A stretch of 34,131 nt of DNA, taken from positions 1 to 34,131 of the forward strand of contig JAFVBO010000079.1 of assembly GCA_017479935.1 (NCBI GenBank), written 5' to 3'. Below the pieces are notes generated by a model. The model made no database searches, had not been told where the DNA came from, and saw nothing but the letters and a program-made list of their open reading frames with translations. Shown here one piece after another: positions 16,296-25,001 of the stretch (position 1 is its first letter; each line of letters begins with the position of its first letter). The translations under genes were made by a program, and so were the position numbers. The DNA comes from Lachnospiraceae bacterium (GTDB lineage: Bacteria > Bacillota > Clostridia > Lachnospirales > Lachnospiraceae).

Positions 16296-17939
16296 TTAAG
16301 CTTTATGGCCGCCGATTTGGCTGTTGCGCTCGATGGTTTTCGCGCCTTCCTGCAGATTCATTCCTTTTAATACCGCGTTTTTTCCGAATTTCTTCTGCAA
16401 ATCCAGAATCGCTTTCTGCATCTTGTTTTCCCGCGCTTCGTCCCGTTTCTGTTTTTCCTCTGCTTCCGTATCCGAAAACAGACTCAGCTGCTCGTACTGG
16501 TTTTCCGCGACCTCTTTGGCTGACTGGACATGGGCGGCCGTGACATTTACCCGCCTCACGAGAAACGCCGGCTCGATGATCCGGTCGTACAGATCCATCA
16601 TCGCGCTTGTCATCTGCCTGGCAGAGCTGGTGGGGTGGTCTAAATGGGCGGTCCCGTGCGCATGCTTCGGCACGGTTTTTCCATACCAGTCCTTTGTCAT
16701 CTCCCCGGTGTAGCCTGTTACATCACTGCTTTGATCGTAACCCAGCGTCAGAACCAGCTGATCGGTCACCAGATCCTTGGCCACCAGGTCCAGTGCCATC
16801 AACTCTGTCATTTCCCTCACGATCAGCCGGGCCTTTTCGGCATCGTAAGGGCATCCCAATACCTGGCCGGAGGTGAGGCTGTTCATCTCGGGTTTGTACG
16901 CCTTGATGGCGGCAATGTCGGTGGGTTCATACCCCCAGGCGTGGTCGATCAGAAGCTCGGCGTTGATGCCGAAGAGCTTATAGAGCAGGTCCTCGTTGTG
17001 AAAATCCGTGTCCTTCCCCAAGGAGCACCTGGCGATGTCGCCCATCGTATACAGGCCTACATCGGCCAGCTTTTTCGCATAGCCTCTTCCTACTCGCCAG
17101 AAGTCGGTGATTGGCGTGTGATCCCAGAGCTTTTGCCGGTAGGAAAGCTCGTCCAACTCCGCAATCCGCACCCCGTCCTTGTCCGCTTTCACGTGCTTGG
17201 CACCGATATCCATAGCTACCTTAGCCAGGTATAAATTGGGGGCGATGCCGGCCGTGGCGGTGATTCCGGTCGCGGCGAGGACCTCGCGGATCATGGTCAT
17301 GGCCAGCTCGTGGGCAGTCATGTGATAAGTAGAAAGATAGCTGGTGACATCCATGAATACCTCGTCAATGCTGTACACATGGATGTCCTCCGGGGCAATA
17401 TATTTCAGGTAAATGGAATAGATTTTGGCGCTGGTTTCCTGGTACAGCTTCATCCGGGGCGTGGCGGTAATGTAGCCGATGCCCAGGGACAGATCCCGCG
17501 ACAAGAGGGCAGCATCAGAGGAAAAATCCCGGAACGCGTAAAGCCCGTCCTGCCGGGTCACCGCTCTTTTGGCGATGGCCGAGGAAAGCCGTTCGGCGTT
17601 GGCTTCTTTCACTTTTTGCACGACCTCGAACAGCCTGGCCCGCCCGGGAATGCCCAGGGCTTTTAAGGAAGGCGACACCGCCAGGCAAATGGTTTTTTCC
17701 GTGCGGGAGGCGTCCGCCACAACCAGGTTGGTGGTGAGGGGGTCAAGCCCACGCATTTGGCATTCCACGGAGGCGTAGAAGGATTTTAGGTCGATGGCGA
17801 TGTAGGTGCGGGGGGTGCTTGATTTAGGATCATGCGCGTTATTTGTTGGTTTCGTGCTATTTGAAGGATTTGCATCGGTTGCATGATTAGAAATGTTTAT
17901 ATCATGCGCATTGCGTATGTCATTTATATGTCCGTCCAC
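16296..17939 (-). CDS. Y-family DNA polymerase (UvrX/UmuC/DinB type)
   Basis: This 547-residue error-prone lesion-bypass polymerase has its palm starting at TYIAIDLKSFYASVEC, giving the first metal-binding Asp50. The catalytic SIDE motif is at 190-193 (YSIDEVFMD). TAGIAPNLYLAKVAMD precedes the thumb helix-hairpin-helix (ITDFWRVGRGYAKKLADVGLYT), followed by the little finger. QLSLF at 484-488 is a beta-clamp-binding motif. The tail KNAVLKGMNLQEGAKTIERN is typical of this Gram-positive subgroup. The start is GTG with AGGTGAGG just upstream. Residues 1-44 are an unusual Asn/His/Asp-rich, AT-rich extension; initiation inside it cannot be excluded. I see no LexA-type GAAC-N4-GTTC box upstream. Confidence 0.93.
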   Translation of the reverse strand: MDGHINDIRNAHDINISNHATDANPSNSTKPTNNAHDPKSSTPRTYIAIDLKSFYASVECQMRGLDPLTTNLVVADASRTEKTICLAVSPSLKALGIPGRARLFEVVQKVKEANAERLSSAIAKRAVTRQDGLYAFRDFSSDAALLSRDLSLGIGYITATPRMKLYQETSAKIYSIYLKYIAPEDIHVYSIDEVFMDVTSYLSTYHMTAHELAMTMIREVLAATGITATAGIAPNLYLAKVAMDIGAKHVKADKDGVRIAELDELSYRQKLWDHTPITDFWRVGRGYAKKLADVGLYTMGDIARCSLGKDTDFHNEDLLYKLFGINAELLIDHAWGYEPTDIAAIKAYKPEMNSLTSGQVLGCPYDAEKARLIVREMTELMALDLVAKDLVTDQLVLTLGYDQSSDVTGYTGEMTKDWYGKTVPKHAHGTAHLDHPTSSARQMTSAMMDLYDRIIEPAFLVRRVNVTAAHVQSAKEVAENQYEQLSLFSDTEAEEKQKRDEARENKMQKAILDLQKKFGKNAVLKGMNLQEGAKTIERNSQIGGHKA

Positions 17940-17977
17940 TTGACCTCACCTGCCTTTCCCGGAAACTATTTCATTCG

Positions 17978-18006
17978 ATTATATCACGGTGCCCCCCGGA
18001 AGGCAA
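17978..18006 (-). promoter_or_regulatory. Promoter of the Y-family polymerase
   Basis: On the minus strand, TTGCCT (18006-18001), a 17-nt spacer and TATAAT (17983-17978), about 40 nt upstream of the GTG start. Confidence 0.75.
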
Positions 18007-18054
18007 CGAAAGTAAACCATCGCCTGCTTGCAGCTACATGTGGGGCGGTTGAGA

Positions 18055-18346
18055 TGCATGGGAAAAGAGAGAAAAGAGAGAAAACCCATGCAAATATTTG
18101 GCGTGTGGCGGTCGAGATGCATGGAAAAAGAGAGAAAAAAGAGAAATCCCATGCAAATATTTGGCGTGTGGCGGTCGAGATGCATGGGAAAAGAGAGAAA
18201 AGAGAGAAATCCCATGCAAATGTTTGATTGTGGCAAGGCGAGATGCATGGGAAAAGAGGTGAATGGAGGGGAAACCCATGCAAATAAGATATTTCCAGAG
18301 AAAATCATGCATGGGAAACAAGTCTTTTATGGCCCAATCCCATGCA
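18055..18346 (+). repeat. Tandem hairpin array B (63-64-bp units)
   Basis: Left arms TGCATGGG start at 18055, 18118 (one mismatch), 18181, 18244 and 18308, so the period is 63, 63, 63 and 64. They pair with CCCATGCA at 18085, 18148, 18211, 18275 and 18339. Loops are 20-23 nt; in the first four copies they are almost pure purine, with AAAAGAGAGAAAAGAGAG as the commonest form. The fifth loop is mixed. Spacers of about 25 nt read ATATTTGGCGTGTGGCGGTC in the best copies. The array lies between the divergent polymerase and deacylase genes. Frames on both strands across it merely translate the repeat. Period, stem size, loop composition and polarity match array A, but the stem sequence does not. 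Confidence 0.93.
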
Positions 18347-18378
18347 AATCAAAAGCTTCCGGAGGCGAACACTCAGAC

Positions 18379-18407
18379 TGGACAAACCAGGGCGGACAGA
18401 GTATAAT
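18379..18407 (+). promoter_or_regulatory. Promoter of the deacylase gene
   Basis: TGGACA (18379-18384), a 17-nt spacer and TATAAT (18402-18407), about 75 nt upstream of the coding start and 33 nt after the last hairpin of array B. Confidence 0.75.
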
Positions 18408-18484
18408 CGGTGGGCAAAAAACTGGCACAAAAACCACATATCCATAAGAGCAAGACAAAGATTGATTGAGGAATGAAAGAAAAC

Positions 18485-19045
18485 ATGAGCGCATATGAAC
18501 TGATGAGGGGCCGCCCGGAAACCAATGAGGGACGGCTTTTAAGAGAGATTCGCTGTTACGATAAACTGGATGAACTGGGGATGGAGTATTGGCGGACGGA
18601 CCACCCGGACGCGGAAGCTTATACCATGGAGGCGTGCAAGGAGATTGATGCGGTGCTGGGGGCTACCGTCTGCAAGAACCTGTTTCTTACCAACCGGCAG
18701 CACACGAATTACTACCTGCTTCTGATGCCGGGTGACAAGGTTTTTAAGACGAAGGAGCTTTCCTCCCAGATTGGCAGCGCGCGGCTGTCTTTTGGGACGC
18801 CGGAAGAGATGGAAAGTTTGATTGGCTGCGCACCGGGATCCTCCAGTATCATGGGGCTGATGAACGATACGGAGAAAAAGGTCAGACTCCTTGTGGATGA
18901 GGATGTTCTGAAAGGAGAGTACCTGGGCTGCCATCCGTGCATCAACACATCCAGTTTAAAACTGCGGACCGCGGAAGTCTTCGGGATCTTCCTGAAGGAT
19001 GTCGGCCATGAGATGACGGTCGTGAAGCTGGTAGGAGAAGAATAA
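18485..19045 (+). CDS. YbaK/ProX-type prolyl-tRNA editing deacylase
   Basis: This protein of about 186 residues belongs to the YbaK/aminoacyl-tRNA-associated domain family, which hydrolyses mischarged Ala- or Cys-tRNA(Pro) in trans. Family features are LDELGMEYWRTDHPDAEAYTMEA (split here at the conserved His-Pro), ATVCKNLFLTNRQHTNYYLLLMPGDK, IGSARLSFGTPEEM, and LGCHPCINTSSLKL. The length and the KNLFL block match the ProX/PrdX group. ATG codons lie at 18473 and 18485. GAGGA at 18468-18472 abuts the first and lies 12 nt before the second, so I prefer 18485 with reservation. The acyltransferase gene follows after 29 nt. Confidence 0.9.
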   Translation: MSAYELMRGRPETNEGRLLREIRCYDKLDELGMEYWRTDHPDAEAYTMEACKEIDAVLGATVCKNLFLTNRQHTNYYLLLMPGDKVFKTKELSSQIGSARLSFGTPEEMESLIGCAPGSSSIMGLMNDTEKKVRLLVDEDVLKGEYLGCHPCINTSSLKLRTAEVFGIFLKDVGHEMTVVKLVGEE

Positions 19046-19074
19046 TTGTAAGGGAATATCGTAGAGAGAGTAAA

Positions 19075-19749
19075 ATGGGAAATATCAAGGAAACAATTAC
19101 AAAACTTGTCTTTGAAATCAAGCCGCTTTTTCAGCTGGCAAACTGGATTCTGGAGAGCAGAAGCAAAACTCCTGGCGGCACCGTCGTGAAAAACAACGGC
19201 CATGCCCGCTTGATCAAGGATTTTAGCGGGACCGGGAACCTGGTCACGATTGAAAAAGGCTGCACGCTTCTTGACACGAAGATCCGGATCCGCGGAAACA
19301 ACAACAGAATCTCCTTTGGAGAGGGCTGCATTGTTGGCGAGGGGTGCTCGTTCTGGATGGAGGGAAACAACATCCGGATTGAAATCGGAAAGGACTCTAC
19401 CTTCACGGGCACGGTACATGTGTGCGCGCAGGAAGATGGCAGCCGTGTGGTGATCGGGGAGGATTGCATGTTCTCGTACAACATCACGGTGCGGACGTCC
19501 GATTCGCATCCGGTGTACGACGTGGAAACCGGGTTGCGTGTCAACCCGGCGAAAGATGTGGTCATCGGAAAACATGTGTGGATTGCGCCTGATTCGAAGA
19601 TTATGAAGGGGGTTACGATCGGGGATGAGAGCATCATCGGCTCCGACACGATCGTTACAAAGGACATTCCGGCGAAGGTTCTGGCAGTTGGGCACCCCGC
19701 GAAGGTAGTGCGGGAGAACGTCAGGTGGACGAGGGAATCCCTTTATTAA
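19075..19749 (+). CDS. Hexapeptide-repeat acyltransferase
   Basis: This 224-residue protein has a left-handed beta-helix acyltransferase fold, with hexad-like strands from LVTIEKGCTLLDTKIRIRG to VIGKHVWIAPDSKIMKGVTIG. The WIAPDSKIMKGVTIGDESIIG...GHPAKVVREN ending is typical of WcaF/CapG-like O-acetyltransferases acting on sugars or polysaccharides with acetyl-CoA. The His in SDSHPVYD is a candidate catalytic residue. The first 40 residues lack repeats. The ribosome binding site (AGAGAGAG) is weak, so it may rely on translation from the deacylase gene. The substrate is unknown and no glycan cluster is adjacent. Confidence 0.85.
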   Translation: MGNIKETITKLVFEIKPLFQLANWILESRSKTPGGTVVKNNGHARLIKDFSGTGNLVTIEKGCTLLDTKIRIRGNNNRISFGEGCIVGEGCSFWMEGNNIRIEIGKDSTFTGTVHVCAQEDGSRVVIGEDCMFSYNITVRTSDSHPVYDVETGLRVNPAKDVVIGKHVWIAPDSKIMKGVTIGDESIIGSDTIVTKDIPAKVLAVGHPAKVVRENVRWTRESLY

Positions 19750-19790
19750 GGATATCGTCCGGCTGCGATGCTGTGCGAGGGTGATATCCT
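19749..19790 (+). repeat. Inverted repeat between acyltransferase gene and rarA
   Basis: AGGATATC (19749-19756) and GATATCCT (19783-19790) are perfect 8-bp arms around a GC-rich centre, overlapping the upstream stop codon. There is no T-run, so it is not a normal intrinsic terminator. A small CCGCG/CGCGG hairpin lies just before rarA. Confidence 0.6.
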
Positions 19791-19831
19791 ATGGTGTGTA
19801 GCACCGCGTAAACGCGGCAATGGGAGTTAAA

Positions 19832-21148
19832 ATGGATCTTTTTGATTACATGAGAGAAAACCAGAAGGAAAAGGAGTCGCCTCTCGCGGCCCGGATGCGC
19901 CCCACGACGTTAGATGAGGTGGTGGGACAGAAGCACATCATCGGGGAGGGGACTCTTCTTCGGCGCGCCATCCTGGCGGACAAACTCAGTTCGCTGATTT
20001 TGTACGGCCCGCCCGGAACCGGAAAGACCACCCTGGCCAAGGTTATCGCGCACACCACGAAGGCGGAATTTATGCAGATCAACGCCACGTCCGCCGGCAA
20101 GAAGGACATGGAGGATGTGGTGGCGAAGGCGAAGGACAACATGGGGATGTACGGGAAGCGGACGATCCTGTTCATCGACGAGATCCACCGCTTTAACAAG
20201 GGGCAGCAGGACTATCTGCTTCCGTTTGTGGAGGACGGCACCATCATCCTGATCGGGGCGACGACGGAGAACCCGTACTTTGAGGTTAACGGCGCTCTGA
20301 TTTCCCGCTCGGTCATCTACGAGCTGAAAAAACTGTCGTCAGACGACATCAAAACGCTGCTTTTGCGGGCGGTGAGCGACCCGGTGAAGGGGATGGGCAG
20401 TTATCACGCGAAGATCACGCCGGAAGCCCTGGACTTTTTGGCGGACATCTGCGGCGGGGATGCCCGGTCGGCGTTAAATGCCATAGAGCTGGGAATTTTG
20501 ACGACGCCCAAGGGCGCGGACGGGCAGATCCTGATCACCCGGGAGGTGGCTTCCGAGTGCATTCAGAAGCGGGTGGTGGCCTATGATAAGGATGGGGACA
20601 ACCATTACGATACCATCTCCGCGTTTATCAAGAGCATGCGGGGGTCGGACCCGGACGCGGCCGTCTATTATCTGGCGCGCATGCTGACCGCAGGGGAGGA
20701 CATCCGCTTTATCGCCCGGCGCATCATGATCTGCGCATCGGAGGATGTGGGAAACGCGGATCCGCAGGCAATTTGTGTGGCGACCGCCGCGGCGCAGGCC
20801 GTGGAGCGGATCGGCATGCCGGAGGCGCAGATCATTCTGTCACAGGCCGTTTTGTACGTGGCGACCGCGCCGAAGAGCAACTCCGCCGTGAATGCCATCT
20901 CGGCTGCCATGAAGCATGTGGCGGAGAACCGGATGGAGACGATCCCGCCGCACTTAAAGGACGCCCATTACGGCGGGGCCGCAAAACTGGGACATGGGCT
21001 TACCTATCAGTATGCCCATGATTACCCCAAACATTTCGTGGAGCAGCAGTACCTGCCCGACGAGGTGGTGGGAACGAAATTTTACGAGCCAACCATGCAG
21101 GGCTATGAAGCGGAGATTTCCCGCTATCTGAAATGGATTCGGGAGTAG
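19832..21148 (+). CDS. rarA: Replication-associated recombination protein A (AAA+ ATPase)
   Basis: This 438-residue RarA/MgsA/WRNIP1-family clamp-loader-like ATPase acts at stalled replication forks. Walker A is LYGPPGTGKTTLAK, Walker B ILFIDEIHRFNK, and sensor 1 lies in GATTENPYFEVNGALISRS. The C-terminal tetramerisation domain runs from YDKDGDNHYDTISAFIKSMRGSD to PHLKDAHYGGAAKLGHG and ends YEAEISRYLKWIRE. I chose the ATG at 19832 (MDLFDYMREN) because GGGAG is 6 nt upstream; an ATG four codons earlier lacks a site. Confidence 0.96.
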   Translation: MDLFDYMRENQKEKESPLAARMRPTTLDEVVGQKHIIGEGTLLRRAILADKLSSLILYGPPGTGKTTLAKVIAHTTKAEFMQINATSAGKKDMEDVVAKAKDNMGMYGKRTILFIDEIHRFNKGQQDYLLPFVEDGTIILIGATTENPYFEVNGALISRSVIYELKKLSSDDIKTLLLRAVSDPVKGMGSYHAKITPEALDFLADICGGDARSALNAIELGILTTPKGADGQILITREVASECIQKRVVAYDKDGDNHYDTISAFIKSMRGSDPDAAVYYLARMLTAGEDIRFIARRIMICASEDVGNADPQAICVATAAAQAVERIGMPEAQIILSQAVLYVATAPKSNSAVNAISAAMKHVAENRMETIPPHLKDAHYGGAAKLGHGLTYQYAHDYPKHFVEQQYLPDEVVGTKFYEPTMQGYEAEISRYLKWIRE

Positions 21149-21198
21149 AAAGTGAGAAAGCGGCCGCGTCGCTTCGCACTCCGCTTTTATAAAAGGGC

Positions 21199-21227
21199 TT
21201 GCATGGAGAGGGGCTTTTTGTTATACT
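21199..21227 (+). promoter_or_regulatory. Candidate promoter before the DUF5717-like gene
   Basis: TTGCAT (21199-21204), a 17-nt spacer and TATACT (21222-21227). The predicted start near 21234 is only about 12 nt before a strong terminator hairpin, so most transcripts would be about 45 nt unless the terminator is read through. Confidence 0.5.
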
Positions 21228-21245
21228 TAATGCCAAATGCGACGG

Positions 21246-21280
21246 CGGACCCGGCTGTTTTGCACAGCCGGGTCCGTTTT
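21246..21280 (+). terminator. Intrinsic terminator after rarA
   Basis: A perfect 12-bp stem (21246-21257 with 21265-21276) with loop TTTTGCA is followed by TTTT at 21277-21280. Confidence 0.85.
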
Positions 21281-21357
21281 CATGGCATGTGTAGCAGCGC
21301 GCAGCGTTGCAAAAGGAGTTTAACTAATTCCGATCAAGTAAAGGAAGGTGGAATCAC

Positions 21358-24300
21358 TTGCGGGAGCGTATCAGCCGTTTATCCAGAGGCTTTGTTGAAT
21401 ATGGAAACTGCACCATCCGGTTCTCTGAGCGTGAGATTCAGGAAACGGTCACGGAAGGCCGGAAGGAACGCGGTGAATTTCGCATCTACAACGATGAGAA
21501 CGTGCTGATGAAGGGACTCGTTTATTCATCGGACCGGCGGGTGAAGCTGAAGTCGGATCAGTTTGCCGGGACCGGATGCCTTTTATCCTACGAGGTGGAC
21601 GGGACGCGGGACGCGGCCGGCACCCTGATCGGGGGAGAGTTTCAGATCATCAGCAATTTTGGAGAATATACCATACCCTATACCTTCCGTGTCAAGGCGG
21701 GGGACGACGTGCTCGACCGCTTACAGACGGCGGAATCCTTCGCGGAATTTGCCCGGAAAAACCGGGACACAGCGCTCAAACTCTTTGATTCGGCGGCGTT
21801 TGTGCGGCTGCCGTTCATGCGGGCTCCTTCCCTGCGCGCGCTGTACGACGGGCTGACCGCCCGGGGCAACAAGCGGATCGCCATGGAGGAATTCCTGACC
21901 GGAAGCGGCTTAAAGGAACACATCCGCCTGTTGGTGGAGGACAGGGAGCATCGCTTCCTGGCGGAAAACCTTCCGGAGGAAGACAACCTTTGCATCACCC
22001 GTTCCACTTGGGGCTATGTGCGGGTGGAAGTGGAGTCGAAGGCGCCGTTTCTGATTTTGGAGAAGAAGGCCGTTTCGGAGGAGGATTTTGAGGAAAACGT
22101 CTGCCGTTTCCGTTTCCGTTACGACAAGAACGCCGTGCACAGCGGCATCAACTCCGGTTCCCTCATCTTTCGCACGATCTATCAGACCTTCGAGGTTCCG
22201 TTTACGATCGAAGGGCCCAGGAAGGTGGGCTCGCGGGATCTGCGGGTTCGTCAGGAATGGATCGACTATCAGAAGAATTACCTGGAGTACGCCAGCGGCA
22301 AGGGCGATGACAGCACGCTCCTTCGGGCGATGGATCAGTCCATGTCGTACATCCGGGAAAATACCGCGCCGGATGACTTAAAAGAGCTTTTACACGCGGA
22401 GATTTACTTACTTCAGGAGCGCCGGGAAGAGACGGGGCTCTTGCTTGCCGACGTCAAAAACCGGCTTTCGAACGAGACAACCACGGACGTCCTCGCCTAC
22501 TACCTGTTCCTCCATGCCATGTATGCGGGCACGGAGAGTGAAAAGCGGGAGATGCTGGCACGCTTAAACCGCCTCTCGGAAAACCCGCTGACTGCGACGG
22601 ACAGCGTCATGCTGCTTCTGTTCCGCGTGGACGCGGCGCTGCAGGAAAACCCGAGCCTGGAGCTCACGCAGATCAAGACGCAGTTTCGCCGCGGCTGCCG
22701 CAATCCGCTTTTATATCTGGAAGCCTGCCGGATTTTAAACAATCATCCGGAGCTTTTGCGCGTGCTGGACAACTTCGAACTGCAGGTGCTGTTCTTCGGC
22801 GTGCGGGAAGAGCTGGTGGGAAGCCGCCTGGCCCGGATGTGCGCGCAGCTGGCCTCGCAGGAAAGGGCTTTCCGGCCGCTGTTTTTCACCATTTTAAAAA
22901 AGCTGTATGAACGCTATCAGGATACGGAAATCTTAAGCGGCATCTGCGCGCTTTTGATGCGCGGGGACTGCCGGAACGAGAAGTATTTCCCCTGGTACGC
23001 GAAAGGCGTGGAGAAGGATATCCGCCTGACCCGTCTGTACGAATACTATCTGTATTCCCTGCCCTACGGTTTCACGGGCGAAATCCCGAGGATGGTTCTG
23101 CTGTACTTTTCCTACAACAACACGCTCGACTTTGTGACGCAGGCCAGGCTCTATGCCTACGTGCTGGATCACAGCCGCGGAGACTTGCAGGTGCAGGAGG
23201 CGTATCGCCGCCCGATGGAAGAGTTCGTGCGGGAGCAAATGATCGAAGGCCACATCAACGGGGATCTGGCCAAGCTTTACGAGCGAATCCTGTCGCCCGA
23301 TCTGATCGACGCGAAGATGGGGCGGAGTCTGCCGAGACTTCTTTATGCGTACCAGTTAAGCTGCGAAAACCCTCAGGTTCGCTACCTGATCGTGCGCCAC
23401 GGGGAGCTGCGCGACGAGACGGTTTTGCCCCTTAAAAACGGGCAGACTTTTGTGTCCCTGTACTTAGACGACACGCAGATTTTGGCGCAGGACACCTATG
23501 GAAACCGCTATGAGGGCGTCTACGTGACCAGCGCAAGGCTGCTCGACGACCCGGCTCTGGAAAAGAAGTGCCGGGAAGCGGCGCCGGATCACTGGCTTTT
23601 GGCCCTTCGGGATGCGGTGCGCGGCATGGAAGCCAAAAACGACGGCGGCCGCTGGGTGCGCCGCGTGGAGAACATCCGCAGCCGCACGGAGCTGCATCCT
23701 TTGTTCCGCGAGCTTATGATGGCCGAAATCCTGCACTATTTCGAGGAAAACCCGGATGAGGACAGGGCGGTCGACTTTATCTTATCGATCCGTCCGGAAA
23801 TGGCAACGCCGGAGGACCGGATGAAGATCATCGAGCTTCTGACGGAGAAGGACTACTTCCGCGAAGCGTACGATATCGCGGTCCGTTTCGGCTACGAAGG
23901 CGTGAAGCCGTCCAGACTCCTGCGCCTGTGCAACCGCATGATCCTGGAGAAAAACATGGAGCGGGATGAAAACCTGCTCGACATGGCGTACACCTGCTTT
24001 AAACAAAAACGGGTGGACGCGGTGGTGATCCAGTACCTGTGCCGGTATTACAACGGCGGCAGCCGCGACATGTATCAGATGCTGATCAACGGCCGGGAAG
24101 TGAACGCGGCTACCTACGATCTGGAAGATCGGCTTTTGGGCCAGATGCTATTCTCGGGCTGCCGGGAGAACCTGGATGAAACCTTCCGGATCTACGCTGA
24201 GCGGCCTTCGGGCGATGAAGCCATGGTGCGCGGGTACCTGGTTGTCAAGAGCTACCGTTCCTTCCTGGAGAAGGAACCCTTAAGCGATGAGCTGGCTACC

Positions 24301-24900
24301 TATATGAAGGGGCTGCTGCGCGGAAAGAAGAACTTTTCCTATCTGCCTGCCGTGTGCCTGATGGCGCTTACCTGGAGCGATTCGCGTAAGAGCCCCGGCT
24401 CTTTAAGCGCCGAGGACTGCGATCTGTGCGGTCAGATGATCGAGGCGTTGTACCGCAAGGGTTATGTGTTTGCCTATTATCAGAACTGCGCGCGCTTTAC
24501 GCGCCTGCCGGATGAGCTGTCCGACAAGGTGATTGTGGAGTACCGCGCCAAAAAGAACGATCGCATCCGCATCCGCATCCGGATTTCCCCCGGAGACGAG
24601 GAGACCCCGGTTCGCACCATGCCGCATATGTACGAGGGAATCTTTGTGCTGCCCATCGCCGTCTTCTACGGGGAGACGCTGCAGTACGAGATCATCGACA
24701 TGGGGCGTGACGGCGAAGTGGTGGAAAAGAGAGAAGTGGCGGTTTCGAAGGAAGAACGCTTCGGGCAGAAGAGCCGGATCGCCATGTTAAACCAGATCTT
24801 ATCGGATCTGGAAACCGAAAAAACCGATGAGCTGAGGGACGCCCTCTTAGATTACGGCGCCATGGATGAGATGGTGAAGGAGCTGTTTACGCCGGTGTAA
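21358..24900 (+). CDS. Giant helical-repeat protein with Ig-like beta modules (DUF5717-like)
   Basis: This 1180-residue protein has no signal peptide or clear membrane helix, so it is probably cytoplasmic. It starts at TTG, with AAGGAAGGTGG 6-7 nt upstream. Residues about 1-115 are beta-rich and end in an Ig/BACON-like strand pair (GGEFQIISNFGEYTIPYTFRV is one, split at FGE). A second such module is near 240-285 (SGSLIFRTIYQTFEVPFTI). About 290-1020 is almost all amphipathic helices in TPR/HEAT-like spacing (for example LLHAEIYLLQERREETGLLL and MMAEILHYFEENPDEDRAVD). The C-terminal 150 residues return to beta (RIRIRIRISPGDEETPVRT). I recall this as DUF5717, a Lachnospiraceae family of unknown function. 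It heads the probable operon with the Hsp70-like and TPR genes. Confidence 0.8.
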   Translation: MRERISRLSRGFVEYGNCTIRFSEREIQETVTEGRKERGEFRIYNDENVLMKGLVYSSDRRVKLKSDQFAGTGCLLSYEVDGTRDAAGTLIGGEFQIISNFGEYTIPYTFRVKAGDDVLDRLQTAESFAEFARKNRDTALKLFDSAAFVRLPFMRAPSLRALYDGLTARGNKRIAMEEFLTGSGLKEHIRLLVEDREHRFLAENLPEEDNLCITRSTWGYVRVEVESKAPFLILEKKAVSEEDFEENVCRFRFRYDKNAVHSGINSGSLIFRTIYQTFEVPFTIEGPRKVGSRDLRVRQEWIDYQKNYLEYASGKGDDSTLLRAMDQSMSYIRENTAPDDLKELLHAEIYLLQERREETGLLLADVKNRLSNETTTDVLAYYLFLHAMYAGTESEKREMLARLNRLSENPLTATDSVMLLLFRVDAALQENPSLELTQIKTQFRRGCRNPLLYLEACRILNNHPELLRVLDNFELQVLFFGVREELVGSRLARMCAQLASQERAFRPLFFTILKKLYERYQDTEILSGICALLMRGDCRNEKYFPWYAKGVEKDIRLTRLYEYYLYSLPYGFTGEIPRMVLLYFSYNNTLDFVTQARLYAYVLDHSRGDLQVQEAYRRPMEEFVREQMIEGHINGDLAKLYERILSPDLIDAKMGRSLPRLLYAYQLSCENPQVRYLIVRHGELRDETVLPLKNGQTFVSLYLDDTQILAQDTYGNRYEGVYVTSARLLDDPALEKKCREAAPDHWLLALRDAVRGMEAKNDGGRWVRRVENIRSRTELHPLFRELMMAEILHYFEENPDEDRAVDFILSIRPEMATPEDRMKIIELLTEKDYFREAYDIAVRFGYEGVKPSRLLRLCNRMILEKNMERDENLLDMAYTCFKQKRVDAVVIQYLCRYYNGGSRDMYQMLINGREVNAATYDLEDRLLGQMLFSGCRENLDETFRIYAERPSGDEAMVRGYLVVKSYRSFLEKEPLSDELATYMKGLLRGKKNFSYLPAVCLMALTWSDSRKSPGSLSAEDCDLCGQMIEALYRKGYVFAYYQNCARFTRLPDELSDKVIVEYRAKKNDRIRIRIRISPGDEETPVRTMPHMYEGIFVLPIAVFYGETLQYEIIDMGRDGEVVEKREVAVSKEERFGQKSRIAMLNQILSDLETEKTDELRDALLDYGAMDEMVKELFTPV

Positions 24901-25001
24901 AGCCGGATAACAGCCCGCCGCTAATCCGGAAGACGGCCTGAAAGCTTTTGATACAGAGGAAACTAAGGAATGGAACCAAACGGAAGGAGGGGAAGCCTGT
25001 C

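Noticed and set aside
17940-18050. LexA/SOS box upstream of the Y-family polymerase
   Set aside because: No GAAC-N4-GTTC-like palindrome is present.
18028-18447. Plus- and minus-strand frames of 95-139 codons with repeated motifs
   Set aside because: They are translations of array B; the repeat is structured as DNA/RNA hairpins and the frames lack start signals.
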